A DNA stretch of 64,000 bases from positions 124,001 to 188,000 of the forward strand of contig MSHE01000032.1 in assembly GCA_001941025.1 (NCBI GenBank), written 5' to 3'. The stretch is from Lachnospiraceae bacterium Zagget3 (GTDB lineage: Bacteria; Bacillota_A; Clostridia; Lachnospirales; Lachnospiraceae). Positions 27,492-35,591 of the stretch are shown piece after piece. The notes beneath the pieces were generated by a model that was given only the letters and a program-made list of their open reading frames with translations, was not told the DNA's origin and searched no databases. The position numbers and the translations under genes were made by a program. Within the stretch, counting starts at the first letter, position 1; every line of letters begins with the position of its first letter.

Positions 27492-28739
27492 CTAAAAATG
27501 TTTATATCGCCGCAGGACCGGAAGCAGTTCCGCGAGCGTGTCCGCCGTGTAATCCAGTTCCTCCGCGGTCGTGTGGACGCTCATGCTGAAGCGAAGCGTC
27601 GAGTCCTGCTCCGCCTTTGTCAGACCCATAGCCGAAAGCGTCGTGCTGTCGGACGGATGAGAGGAAGCGCAGGCGCTGCCTGCCGAGACATAGATGCCCT
27701 TTTCTTCGAGCGCGTGGAGAAGGACTTCGCTCTTTACGCCAAGGAACGTCGCGCTTACGATGTGCGGCGCACAGTTTCGCTCCGGCGCGTCGGCGGCTTT
27801 CTCCGCGCGAAGGTCAGCCCCGAACGCGTCGGCGGCTTTCTCCGCGCGAAGATCCGACCCGTTCGCGCCGCCAGGGATCCGCCCGTTTACATGCACATCC
27901 TCCAGCGCGAGGAGCCGCCTGATAAACTGCTCCCGCAGCGCATACATCCGCTCCACGTTCGCGTCCAGATCCGCGTAGGCCTCCCGCGCCGCCTCGCCCA
28001 TGCCGGCGATGCCCGGCGCGTTGATCGTGCCGGAGCGCATATCGCGCTGCTGTCCGCCGCCGAACGTGATCGGCCGGACTTTTGCCCGATCGCGGAGATA
28101 CAAAAACCCGACGCCCTTCGGACCGTGGATCTTGTGCGCGCTCGCCGAGAGCAGATCGATCTGCGCTTTTTTCGGGTGAATCCGAAACTTTCCGTATGCC
28201 TGTACGGCATCGACATGAAACAGGATCTCCGGACTGCGTTCGTGAATGATCCGGCCGGCCTCTTCAACCGGCTCCAGGGCGCCCACTTCATTGTTTACCA
28301 TCATGACGGACACGAGGACCGTGTCGTCGCGAAGCGCGTCAGCAAGTGCCTCCGGCGCGATCTCCCCATATCCGTTGACCGGCAGGCGCGTCACTTCAAA
28401 GTCCAGTTCCTCCAGAAACTTCATGGCATTTTGGACAGACGGATGCTCAATGGCCGTCGTTACAAGATGCCGTCCGCGCCGCCGGTTTGCCATCGCCCCG
28501 CCGATGATGGCGAGGTTGTTGGATTCCGTTCCCCCGGAGGTAAAGAGAATCTCTTTCTCCTCACAGCGAAGGGTCCGCGCGATCTCCCGCGCGGCCTCCC
28601 GCACATACCGTTCGGCGGCCACGCCTTTCCCGTGCAGGGAAGACGGATTGCCGTAGTCCACGGTCGAGACCTGCGCGATCCGCTCCATGACAGCGTCAGA
28701 GCACTGTGTTGTAGCCGCGTTGTCCAGATACACTTCCAT
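27492..28739 (-). CDS. Cysteine desulfurase, NifS/IscS family
   Basis: PLP enzyme that moves sulfur from cysteine to an acceptor, here probably ThiI. It has 415 residues: YLDNAATT at the N-terminus, TSGGTESNN, SAHKIHGPKG with the PLP lysine, and SAGSACASSHPS with the active-site cysteine. It is about 30 residues longer than usual because of a tandem DLRAEKAADA insertion ahead of the cysteine loop. The second of two adjacent ATGs (28739) is 8 nt from GAGGAG and is preferred. Lies between rsmE and thiI. Confidence 0.92.
   Translation of the reverse strand: MEVYLDNAATTQCSDAVMERIAQVSTVDYGNPSSLHGKGVAAERYVREAAREIARTLRCEEKEILFTSGGTESNNLAIIGGAMANRRRGRHLVTTAIEHPSVQNAMKFLEELDFEVTRLPVNGYGEIAPEALADALRDDTVLVSVMMVNNEVGALEPVEEAGRIIHERSPEILFHVDAVQAYGKFRIHPKKAQIDLLSASAHKIHGPKGVGFLYLRDRAKVRPITFGGGQQRDMRSGTINAPGIAGMGEAAREAYADLDANVERMYALREQFIRRLLALEDVHVNGRIPGGANGSDLRAEKAADAFGADLRAEKAADAPERNCAPHIVSATFLGVKSEVLLHALEEKGIYVSAGSACASSHPSDSTTLSAMGLTKAEQDSTLRFSMSVHTTAEELDYTADTLAELLPVLRRYKHF
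27787..27864. repeat. Two 39-bp tandem units inside the cysteine desulfurase gene
   Basis: Units 27787-27825 and 27826-27864 are identical over the first 26 nt (beginning GCGTCGGCGGCTTTCTCCGC) and diverge after. In frame they encode DLRAEKAADA twice. A 39-bp length keeps the frame, so copy number could change without inactivating the enzyme. Confidence 0.8.
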
Positions 28740-28799
28740 CATGTAACTCCTCAGAATATAGGCCTCCCAGGGCCGAATACGCTTTTTTGCGCATCCCCG

Positions 28800-29552
28800 C
28801 TATATGTTTTCCTCCCGCTCCTCGAGCGCGAGCATCACCGCGGACAGCGCGCACACCGCCGCCGTATCCGTGCGCAAAACCCGCCTTCCGAGCGAGAGCA
28901 CTTTCCAGCTCTTTTCCGCCTCATCGATCTCCTCCGGCGCGAAGCCGCCCTCGGGCCCGATGAGAATGCCGACGGATCGGCCGGGCGCAAGCGTCTGTAA
29001 AGCGTCCACCGTCGACTGCATGCCGCGCGCGTCCTCGTACGGCGCGAGACGGATGTCACAGTGTTCGTCCGCGTACGCGAGCGCCTCCTCAAACGTCATA
29101 AGCCGGTGCACATGCGGCACGAAGCTGCGCTTCGCCTGCTGTGCCGCGCTTTCGGCGATCGTCTGCCAGCGCGTCCGCCGTTTCTCGATCTTCTTTTCAT
29201 CGAGCTTGACGACACAGCGCTTCATCGCGACCGGGATGATCTCGTACACCCCCAGCTCCACCGCCTTTTGGATGACATACTCCATGCGGTCGCCCTTCGG
29301 GAGCGCCTGGAACAGATAGAGATCGGCGGAAAGTTCTGTCCGCGGGACCTCCTCATCCAGGATCTCCGCCTGCACAAACCCGTCACCCAGCATCGCGATC
29401 TCGCAGTAATAGTCCTGTCCCGACGCGGTGCTGACCCGGATCTTCTCTCCCGGCTTCATGCGCAGTACGTTTTTGATGTGATGCACATCGCTGCCTGTGA
29501 TGGTGATGGCATTTTCGCTTACCTGACTGTCTTCTACGAAAAATTGCTGCAT
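28800..29552 (-). CDS. rsmE: 16S rRNA m3U1498 methyltransferase RsmE
   Basis: SPOUT methyltransferase acting on U1498 of 16S rRNA. It has 250 residues. An N-terminal PUA-like domain (MQQFFVEDSQ...) is followed by LIGPEGGFAPEEI and LGRRVLRTDTA, the knotted SAM-binding loops. The start at 29552 lies inside the last 19 nt of prmA; longer in-frame extensions overlap prmA further and show no family match. prmA-rsmE order is conserved in Bacillota. Confidence 0.95.
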   Translation of the reverse strand: MQQFFVEDSQVSENAITITGSDVHHIKNVLRMKPGEKIRVSTASGQDYYCEIAMLGDGFVQAEILDEEVPRTELSADLYLFQALPKGDRMEYVIQKAVELGVYEIIPVAMKRCVVKLDEKKIEKRRTRWQTIAESAAQQAKRSFVPHVHRLMTFEEALAYADEHCDIRLAPYEDARGMQSTVDALQTLAPGRSVGILIGPEGGFAPEEIDEAEKSWKVLSLGRRVLRTDTAAVCALSAVMLALEEREENI

Positions 29553-30562
29553 ATCGGTTTCTCCGCTGTGATGCCAATCCACTCGCCCTGCCGGGTCACT
29601 TCCCGGATGGCAAGGCCCGCCGCCTCGATGGCCGCGCATACCATTTCTTCCTTTGTATCGAGGATCCCGGAGGCGATAAAGATGCCTCCGTCCAGCAAAA
29701 GCGACGGGATAAGCGGTGCCAGAGGGACGATGACCTCCGCCAGGATATTCGCGGCCGCAATGTCAAACCGTGCCCCGCCGAGCCTTTCCCTGAAAGCCGG
29801 GTCGTCGATCAGATTCCCGATCAGGAATTCGCCCTGTTCCTCCGCCAGGCGGTTAACGGCAAAGTTGGCGCGCGTGGAATCAATGCAGTCCGGGTCGATG
29901 TCAACCGCGGTCACCTGCCCCGCGCCCAGCCGGCACGCGACAATAGACAAGATCCCGCTGCCGCAGCCGATATCCAACACCGCGTCCCCCGCCTTTACAT
30001 GCTTCATCAGCTGGCGGATGCACAACTGCGTCGTCTCATGCGCTCCCGTGCCGAACGAGATGCCGGGGTCGATCTCGATCACGAGTTTCTCCGTGTCCTC
30101 CTCGGAAGGCGCCTCCCAGGTCGGCTTGATCAGGATGTCCCGCCGCGCAGTCTCTGCGTCGTCCTGCCCGGCTGCGCTTTCCTCCGCGCGCGGGGCTTCG
30201 ATCGTAAACGCGTGAAAAAACTCCTTCCAGTTGTTGATCCAGTCCGCGTCCTCGGTCTCGCTCTCCGTGATCGTGCAAGGGCCGGGGTCCGTGAACGCGC
30301 GCAGGTCACAAAGCGCCTCCCGCACGCGGGCGAGGATCTCTTCCCTCTCCGCGCCTTCCTCCAGATAAAAGCTGACGCGGCTCGTCCCGTCATCCGGCGG
30401 AAGCTCCGGCAGGATGTCCACAAACATCTTTGACACATCCTCCTCAGACAGCGGCACGAGATTCTCGATCTCCACGCCCTTAATCCCGAGGTCGCAGAGC
30501 GCGCAGCTGACCAGATCCTCCGCTTCCGTGGTTGTATCGATCGTATATCGGATCCACTTCAT
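29534..30562 (-). CDS. prmA: Ribosomal protein L11 methyltransferase
   Basis: SAM-dependent trimethylation of L11. It has 342 residues. The substrate domain opens MKWIRYTIDTTTEAEDLVSCAL. The catalytic domain has DPGISFGTGAHETT and LDIGCGSGILSI. A short Ala/Glu/Asp-rich insertion (about residues 126-144) precedes the catalytic domain and makes it longer than typical. The ATG at 30562 has GAGG 8 nt upstream; an earlier in-frame ATG lies in the divergent promoter region. Confidence 0.94.
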   Translation of the reverse strand: MKWIRYTIDTTTEAEDLVSCALCDLGIKGVEIENLVPLSEEDVSKMFVDILPELPPDDGTSRVSFYLEEGAEREEILARVREALCDLRAFTDPGPCTITESETEDADWINNWKEFFHAFTIEAPRAEESAAGQDDAETARRDILIKPTWEAPSEEDTEKLVIEIDPGISFGTGAHETTQLCIRQLMKHVKAGDAVLDIGCGSGILSIVACRLGAGQVTAVDIDPDCIDSTRANFAVNRLAEEQGEFLIGNLIDDPAFRERLGGARFDIAAANILAEVIVPLAPLIPSLLLDGGIFIASGILDTKEEMVCAAIEAAGLAIREVTRQGEWIGITAEKPICSNFS

Positions 30563-30633
30563 CGCATTTTCCTCATTCCTTAACAGTATACCCAGACGCG
30601 CGGCGGGATACAAGCAAAAACCCCAACTTTTTA

Positions 30634-30662
30634 TTGTAAAGGCCCGCCGCCTGTGCTAAAAT
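30634..30662 (+). promoter_or_regulatory. Promoter of the DUF5688 gene
   Basis: TTGTAA (30634-30639), 17-nt spacer, TAAAAT (30657-30662). It is only 24 nt before the start codon, giving a very short leader with no clear ribosome site. Confidence 0.6.
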
Positions 30663-30686
30663 CTGGTTGACTGATCTGTCTATCAC

Positions 30687-31607
30687 ATGTTTCGAAAACA
30701 ATCAGTGAATTACGAAACATTCAAAGAAACCATTCTGCAGCGTTTATCGGAGGACATCCCCGATCCCAAACACATCACGATCCGCAAAGTCTATCGCAAC
30801 AACGGCGAGTCGCTCGACGGCCTTGTGATCCTGGAAAACGGGGTAAACATCGGCCCGACCCTGTATCTCAACTACTATTATCGCATGCTCCGCGACGGCG
30901 ACAGTTTTCCGGCTGTCTATCGGCGTATCCTCGCGTCCTATACGCGCAACAAGACATCGGATCACATTGATGTCGGATTTTTTACGGATTTTGAGCGGGT
31001 CCGCGGCCGCGTCATTCCGAAGCTCATCCACGGCGAAAAAAATAAGGGGCTCCTGGAAAAGGAACTGCCCCATATTCCGTTTCTGGACCTCGCGCTCGTC
31101 TTTTGCTGTCTGTTTCCCGTCGATCCGGAGATCGGGAACGCGACGATCCTGGTCGATCGCTCCCACTTGACATTGTGGAAAAAATCAGCCGAAGACCTGT
31201 TCCCGCTCGCCATGGAAAACGCCGAAACGCTCCTTCCCCCGAAGCTGCAGAGCATCGATCAGATGCTCGCCGGCATGCTCTCCGAAAAGGACGATGGGGA
31301 AAGCCCCATCCCCGTCAATCCGCGCTTTCCCATGTATGTGCTCACCAATGAAGAGGGCTTCTTCGGCGCCGCGTGTATGGCCTACGACGGCCTGATGCGC
31401 TCCTATGCCGAACAGTTTCAATCCGGCTTTTATATCCTCCCGAGCAGCATCCATGAGCTCATCCTTATCCCTGACAAAGGGCCGGACCGGCTGGAGGAAT
31501 TCTCCGGGATGGTGCGGGAAGTCAATGAGACGCAGGTCGCGCCGGAGGATCTGCTGTCTGACCATGCCTATTACTACTCCCCCGGGGAGGACCGGATCCT
31601 CTACTGA
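30687..31607 (+). CDS. DUF5688 family protein
   Basis: A 306-residue cytoplasmic protein of a family common in Lachnospiraceae and of unknown function. It begins VNYETFKETILQRLSEDIPD and includes NNGESLDGLVILENGVNIGPTLYLNYYY and, near the C-terminus, FYILPSSIHELILIPD, all typical. No signal peptide or membrane segment. Relatives often occur in expanded sets near mobile genes; only one is seen here. The 3' end overlaps convergent glgA by 7 nt. Confidence 0.85.
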   Translation: MFRKQSVNYETFKETILQRLSEDIPDPKHITIRKVYRNNGESLDGLVILENGVNIGPTLYLNYYYRMLRDGDSFPAVYRRILASYTRNKTSDHIDVGFFTDFERVRGRVIPKLIHGEKNKGLLEKELPHIPFLDLALVFCCLFPVDPEIGNATILVDRSHLTLWKKSAEDLFPLAMENAETLLPPKLQSIDQMLAGMLSEKDDGESPIPVNPRFPMYVLTNEEGFFGAACMAYDGLMRSYAEQFQSGFYILPSSIHELILIPDKGPDRLEEFSGMVREVNETQVAPEDLLSDHAYYYSPGEDRILY

Positions 31608-33136
31608 TCTTTCCGCGCCGCCTTCTCCGCCTTCCGCGCCGCCTTTTTTTCTCTCGCGGCGTCGGCTTTCTCCTGCGCGCGCCGCGCAGCCGCCTCTTTT
31701 ATAACCCGATCGTAGAGTGCCGCGTACTTTTCGCAGGAGGCATTCCAGGAAAAGTCTGCCGCCATACCCCGCTCTATGATGCCTTTCCACTCTTCCGGGC
31801 TCTCGACAAAGACCTTGCGGGCCCGGCAGATCATATCGCGCACCTCGTCCGCTTCGCAGTCGGGAAAACAAAACCCGGTACCAGTATGTTCGGATTCGTC
31901 ATACGGCTCCACGGTATCGGCAAGGCCGCCCGTCTTGTGCACGAGCGGCACCGTGCCATAACGCAGCGCCATAAGCTGGCTCAAGCCGCAGGGTTCAAAG
32001 AGCGACGGCATCAGAAACGCGTCACAGGACGCGTAGATTCTCTGCGCCAGTTCCTCCGAATAGCCGATGTTCGCGGAGATCCGCCCGGGATATTTTTCGG
32101 CGTAATTCCGAAACATCGTTTCGTACTGCTCCTCCCCCGTACCGAGAACCGCCAGTTGAACTTCCCCGCTCGAGAGGATCTCATCCAGGATCGGCTCAAC
32201 GAGGTCAAAGCCTTTTTGATCGGTGAGGCGCGAAACCATCCCGATGAGGAAGATCTCCTCCCGCTCATCCAGACGCAGTTCACGCTGCAGATCGGCCTTG
32301 TTGGCGGATTTGTAACCGATGAGATCGCCCGTGAACCGATGCGCGATGCGCGGGTCCGTCTCGGGATCCTGATCCTGGTAGTCCAGCCCGTTTAAGATTC
32401 CGACCAGATGATCCGACCGCGCCCGAAGAAGCTCGTCTAACTCCTCGCCTCTCTCCGGCGTCTGAATCTCCCTGGCATACGTCTCGCTGACCGTCGTGAC
32501 ATAATCGGAGAACACAATGCCGCCCTTTAACGGGTTCACCTCACCGTCTTTCACAAGCAGTTCCTCCGTAAAATATGCATCCGGAAGTTTTGTCAGGGGG
32601 CGAAACTCGTCGATGGGACGGCCCCCCTGATACGCCAGGTTGTGAATCGTATAGACAAAGCAGACATCATGATAGAACTTCTCCCCGCGGCAAAACGCCT
32701 CCAAAAAGGCCGGGACGAGACCGGTGTGCCAGTCATGGCAGTGGATGATGTCCGGCTGAAATTTGATTGACTCCAGCATCGCGACCACGGTCATGGAAAA
32801 GAAAGCAAATTTCTCCGCGTCCCGTTCGAGTTCCCCATAAGGGGCATCCCCCACAAAATAGGTCTCGCTGTCAATGAAATAAAACGTCACGCCGTCTTCG
32901 ACCAACCGGTCGATCCCGGCATACTGATTCTTCTTGTGAAAATATACGGAACACACCCCGACCCGTTCCATCCGCGAACGATAGGTCTCCGCGAGGAACC
33001 GATACTTCGGGAGCACCACCCGCACATCATAGTTTTTTTTCGGGAAATACTTCGGAAGCGACCCGACCACATCCGCCAGGCCTCCTGTCTTGACAAACGG
33101 CACCGCCTCGGCTGCCGCGAATAAGATTTTTTTCAT
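31601..33136 (-). CDS. glgA: Glycogen synthase GlgA
   Basis: GT5 ADP-glucose glycosyltransferase that extends alpha-1,4-glucan chains. It has 511 residues, about 30 longer than usual. KTGGLADVVGSLP at residues 16-28 is the ADP-glucose site; DWHTGLVP, MPSLFEPCGLSQ and KTGGLADTVEPYD follow. The extra length is a C-terminal tail rich in Ala, Lys, Arg and Glu (residues 481-511), probably a charged helix. The ATG at 33136 has AGGAGG 4 nt upstream. No other glycogen genes adjoin. Confidence 0.95.
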   Translation of the reverse strand: MKKILFAAAEAVPFVKTGGLADVVGSLPKYFPKKNYDVRVVLPKYRFLAETYRSRMERVGVCSVYFHKKNQYAGIDRLVEDGVTFYFIDSETYFVGDAPYGELERDAEKFAFFSMTVVAMLESIKFQPDIIHCHDWHTGLVPAFLEAFCRGEKFYHDVCFVYTIHNLAYQGGRPIDEFRPLTKLPDAYFTEELLVKDGEVNPLKGGIVFSDYVTTVSETYAREIQTPERGEELDELLRARSDHLVGILNGLDYQDQDPETDPRIAHRFTGDLIGYKSANKADLQRELRLDEREEIFLIGMVSRLTDQKGFDLVEPILDEILSSGEVQLAVLGTGEEQYETMFRNYAEKYPGRISANIGYSEELAQRIYASCDAFLMPSLFEPCGLSQLMALRYGTVPLVHKTGGLADTVEPYDESEHTGTGFCFPDCEADEVRDMICRARKVFVESPEEWKGIIERGMAADFSWNASCEKYAALYDRVIKEAAARRAQEKADAAREKKAARKAEKAARKDQ

Positions 33137-33220
33137 ACAACCTCCTACTGCTATCATATAAAACCATTACACAGCTATTATACACTATTTCCCCGGCGGA
33201 GACCAGAGCGAATGTTTCCG

Positions 33221-33271
33221 AAAAAAAACAAAAGGAGCGGCCTCCCCTGCATTATACAGGAGAAGCCGCTC
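33221..33271 (-). terminator. Rho-independent terminator of hsp20
   Basis: On the minus strand GAGCGGC..CTCCTG pairs with CAGGGGAG.CCGCTC around TATAATG, followed by CTTTTG and eight T. Strong stem. Confidence 0.9.
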
Positions 33272-33301
33272 TTCCTTTTTCAAGGAGGGAGATATAGAAA
33301 A

Positions 33302-33745
33302 TTAGCTTTCTATCGTTATGGATTGTTTCTCTTCTTCTTCGACTTTTTTCTCCACCTTCGGCACCGTCACTTTCAACACACCGTCGGTGTATTTCGCTTT
33401 GATGTCTTCCTGCGTCACCGCGTCGCTCACATAGAAGTTCCTGCGATAGCGGCCGCTGTAGCGCTCTCTGCGGATGTAATGGCCTTCCTCGTCCTTTTCC
33501 TCCTTCTCCTCGGAGTGATCGGCGCTGATGGTCATATAGCCGTCTTTGAGCTCCGCCTTCACATCCTCGGTGGAAAAACCGGGCAGATCCATATCGATCT
33601 CGTAATGGTCTTCACAATCTTTGATATCGGTTTTTATGCTGCTCACGTCCGCGTTCCCGACCGAACGGAAAAACGCGTCCTTAAAAAAGTCATCAAACAC
33701 ACTGTCTACTACCTTTCCTTGATACACAACACTCGGTCTCATCAT
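33302..33745 (-). CDS. Small heat-shock protein, Hsp20/alpha-crystallin family
   Basis: A 147-residue ATP-independent holdase. The alpha-crystallin domain spans about residues 40-130 (HYEIDMDLPGFSTEDVKAELKDGYMTISA, with YSGRYRRNFYVSD and GVLKVTVPK). The VTVP segment supplies the I-x-I-like motif. It is monocistronic, with its own promoter, a CIRCE operator and a terminator. Start at the ATG at 33745 or the next codon; AGAGGA lies upstream. Confidence 0.95.
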   Translation of the reverse strand: MMRPSVVYQGKVVDSVFDDFFKDAFFRSVGNADVSSIKTDIKDCEDHYEIDMDLPGFSTEDVKAELKDGYMTISADHSEEKEEKDEEGHYIRRERYSGRYRRNFYVSDAVTQEDIKAKYTDGVLKVTVPKVEKKVEEEEKQSITIES

Positions 33746-33822
33746 TCGTAATCCTCTCTTTCTATAGAATAAATTTGATTATTTTTCAGATAAAATGTGG
33801 TTGTTTTCTATCTGTTGAACAC

Positions 33823-33851
33823 ATCTTACCACATATTGTTAGCACTGTCAA
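33823..33851 (-). promoter_or_regulatory. SigA promoter of hsp20
   Basis: Minus strand TTGACA (33846-33851), 17-nt spacer, TAAGAT (33823-33828). The -35 box lies inside the CIRCE element, so a bound repressor would block polymerase directly. Confidence 0.85.
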
Positions 33852-33865
33852 TAGGTGAGTGCTAA
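33839..33865. promoter_or_regulatory. CIRCE operator (HrcA binding site)
   Basis: Half-sites TTAGCACTG and GAGTGCTAA separated by exactly 9 nt. Consensus is TTAGCACTC-N9-GAGTGCTAA, so there is one mismatch. HrcA itself is not in the window. Confidence 0.92.
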
Positions 33866-33875
33866 TTTTTTTATT

Positions 33876-34109
33876 TTATTCGTAATTACACTCACGCGCC
33901 TTTGCCGCCGCGATGCCATCGGCCTGGCGCCTGCGGATGTTCTCCTGTTCGTTTTGCGCCAACCGGTCGATACTTCCGATAAAGAGCAGATTGCCCGGCC
34001 GCAGTTGCTGTACCATCTTCTGATACTGCGCGCGCTGGAAGTCCTTTCCCGACACCTTGTCCACATACAAATTCTTTTTCGGAACCGCGCGGCTCTTCAT
34101 CGCATCAAG
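33876..34109 (-). pseudogene. Internally deleted serine recombinase remnant
   Basis: The frame LDAMKSRAVPKKNLYVDKVS and on is a close relative of the intact recombinase at 37818-38417. It lacks the N-terminal ~23 residues with the catalytic serine. It also has two in-frame deletions: SIDRL joins directly to AQNEQENIRRRQ (about 65 residues lost), and AAAKA joins to the very end, RECNYE (helix-turn-helix lost). It lies just downstream of a terminator hairpin and abuts the CIRCE region of hsp20. Not functional. Confidence 0.88.
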
Positions 34110-34118
34110 CGGAAAGAC

Positions 34119-34148
34119 AACCTGCCGAGCAGCTACTCGGCAGGTTTT
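34119..34148. terminator. Hairpin terminator beside the recombinase remnant
   Basis: AACCTGCCGAG/CTCGGCAGGTT stem with a 6-nt loop. The T-run is best on the plus strand (TTTT); on the minus strand it is followed by GTCTTT. It probably ends the zeta-toxin transcript. Confidence 0.7.
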
Positions 34149-34212
34149 AAATCAAAAACTTTTTAATATTGTCTTTGTCCTCTTGAAAGGGATCAGATCG
34201 CTTATCAAACGT

Positions 34213-34812
34213 TCATCTAGATGAATTGTTTAGATCGCGTTTTGTCAAGTCTTGCATACCTGTTAAAAGAGAAATATCTTTGCTCTCCCAATCTCCACAT
34301 TCATCAAACCACATTTCTTCTTTTCGTTTTTTAAAAATTCGGAACGGGAAATCTTCTGAATTATCATAGATATGGCATACATCGCTGACCGCGACCACTT
34401 CGCTCACCAGATCCAACGCCTTTTGATATCTGGATATCACTTTATCCTCTGGGACATCATGTCCACCGGATAGAGTCCTGAGTCTAATACGAATAACATT
34501 AATCCACGGATCTGCAGTCAAGATATAATAACATCGGATAAAATATCCCGCTTCCTTTGCTCGTTGCAACAAATCAAGATTTCTTGTAGTCGATAAAACA
34601 GTTTCAAAACAGAAATCCTCTCGTCTTGCCAAATGCTCTTCCCTCTGACTCTCAGCAATCCGTGCTGCTTCCTCGTCAGAACATTTCAGATTTTTCTTTA
34701 TCTCGTCCGCATTGATATAGTCCATGGATGGTTTCAGAAGTTCGGTAAGCGTACTTTTCCCGGAACCATTTGGCCCTGCAAAGACAACTATCTCAGGCTT
34801 TCTTTCGTTCAC
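34213..34812 (-). CDS. Zeta-toxin-like P-loop kinase
   Basis: A 199-residue ATPase-fold protein of the zeta toxin family. The Walker A is VVFAGPNGSGKSTL near the N-terminus; YINADEIKK follows as the zeta substrate motif, and ARREDFCFETVLST fits the family. Zeta toxins phosphorylate UDP-N-acetylglucosamine precursors and block wall synthesis; many chromosomal homologues act on other substrates, so toxicity is inferred. The GTG start at 34812 has AAGGGA 7 nt upstream and overlaps the end of the small upstream gene by 20 nt, as in toxin-antitoxin pairs. A longer ATG-started version is possible. Confidence 0.85.
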   Translation of the reverse strand: MNERKPEIVVFAGPNGSGKSTLTELLKPSMDYINADEIKKNLKCSDEEAARIAESQREEHLARREDFCFETVLSTTRNLDLLQRAKEAGYFIRCYYILTADPWINVIRIRLRTLSGGHDVPEDKVISRYQKALDLVSEVVAVSDVCHIYDNSEDFPFRIFKKRKEEMWFDECGDWESKDISLLTGMQDLTKRDLNNSSR

Positions 34813-35011
34813 TGTAACTTCCCTTGAGGATTCTTTTGCCAACCTCAACACGTGTCCCGTCGCTGTTGATTTGATATATTTTCCCGGTCTTTCTGTCGTA
34901 TACCGCCGATGGAATACCTTTCTCGCGATTTTTCTCTAATTCAATTCTGACAGCAGCTTTTGCTCTTTTCACGACCTCTTCATCGGAAAGATGGTTGTTT
35001 TTCTCTTCCAT
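34793..35011 (-). CDS. Small protein paired with the zeta-like kinase (putative antitoxin)
   Basis: A 72-residue charged protein: helical N-terminal half (SDEEVVKRAKAAVRIELEKN) and a short C-terminal region with AVYDRKTGKIYQINSDGTRVEV. No named family is recognised with confidence. Its 3' end overlaps the kinase start, and it has its own promoter, so the two are cotranscribed. The role as antitoxin rests on position only. The ATG at 35011 is 8 nt from GGGG. Confidence 0.7.
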   Translation of the reverse strand: MEEKNNHLSDEEVVKRAKAAVRIELEKNREKGIPSAVYDRKTGKIYQINSDGTRVEVGKRILKGSYSERKKA

Positions 35012-35056
35012 ATGCATTACCCCATATGTTTATGTTTGTTATATTTTTATGTTTTT

Positions 35057-35086
35057 ATATTATCATACGCCATTTGCGAAAGTCAA
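35057..35086 (-). promoter_or_regulatory. Promoter of the zeta-kinase pair
   Basis: Minus strand TTGACT (35081-35086), 18-nt spacer, TAATAT (35057-35062), in an AT-rich stretch. Confidence 0.65.
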
Positions 35087-35109
35087 ATTTAACGCCGATT
35101 AAACATAAG

Positions 35110-35141
35110 GCACCCCGCCGGGCAAATGCCCAGCAGGGTGC
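35110..35141. terminator. Strong hairpin, probable terminator of the Rpn remnant
   Basis: GCACCCCGCCGGGC pairs with GCCCAGCAGGGTGC around AAAT. The following T-run is poor on the minus strand (TTATGTTT), and mixed on the plus strand. Confidence 0.55.
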
Positions 35142-35182
35142 GTAAAAACATTTTGCTATTTCTCTTGTGCAGTACCTATTCG

Positions 35183-35365
35183 TTACAATAGAGGCCTCAC
35201 GGCTTCACGGTCGTGCTCGGAGACCTGCATTTTATCCATGGCTTCCTCCGCAGACCAGCCCGTTGTCTCCATCAGACCTTTGATATTTTGCAATAAATTT
35301 TTTGTGGCGCTTTCCTCACGTTCCTGTCGCATGTGTTTTTCTTCGTCATATTCAAAGATGCTCAT
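35183..35365 (-). CDS. Remnant of an Rpn / PD-(D/E)XK transposase-type protein (C-terminal part)
   Basis: A 60-residue protein starting MSIFEYDEEKHMRQEREES. This sequence is typical of the C-terminal tail of Rpn family recombination-promoting nucleases in Lachnospiraceae; the nuclease domain is absent. It ends with ETTGWSAEEAMDKMQVSEHD, a short helical segment. The ATG at 35365 has GGAGG 8 nt upstream and a matching promoter, so a small protein may still be made. Function unknown. Confidence 0.6.
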   Translation of the reverse strand: MSIFEYDEEKHMRQEREESATKNLLQNIKGLMETTGWSAEEAMDKMQVSEHDREAVRPLL

Positions 35366-35481
35366 ACTAATCGCCTCCGTTCGACATTGAGATCTCTGAC
35401 AGAATGTCCGAAAGGCCGACCGGCCGGGATGAACTCCGAATGCGGCGAGCGCCGCATGAAAGAAATGGAATGCTTTTTGCC

Positions 35482-35511
35482 ATTGTATCATGGAAGCCTA
35501 AGAGGCGCCAG
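35482..35511 (-). promoter_or_regulatory. Extended -10 promoter of the Rpn remnant
   Basis: CTGGCG (35506-35511), 18-nt spacer, TGA-TACAAT (-10 at 35482-35487). The same architecture and the flanking ATACAATGGCAAAAA recur before the amidohydrolase. Confidence 0.6.
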
Positions 35512-35519
35512 AAAAAAAT

Positions 35520-35555
35520 TTAAAAAGACAGCGCCGTTTGAAAAACGACGCTGCC
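35520..35555 (-). terminator. Terminator after the CnaB pseudogene
   Basis: GGCAGCGTCGTTT pairs with AACGGCGCTGTC on the minus strand, followed by TTTTTAAATTTTTTT. Confidence 0.85.
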
Positions 35556-35591
35556 TCGAAAAATGTTTCCTATGGTTTCTGATACCAGCAA

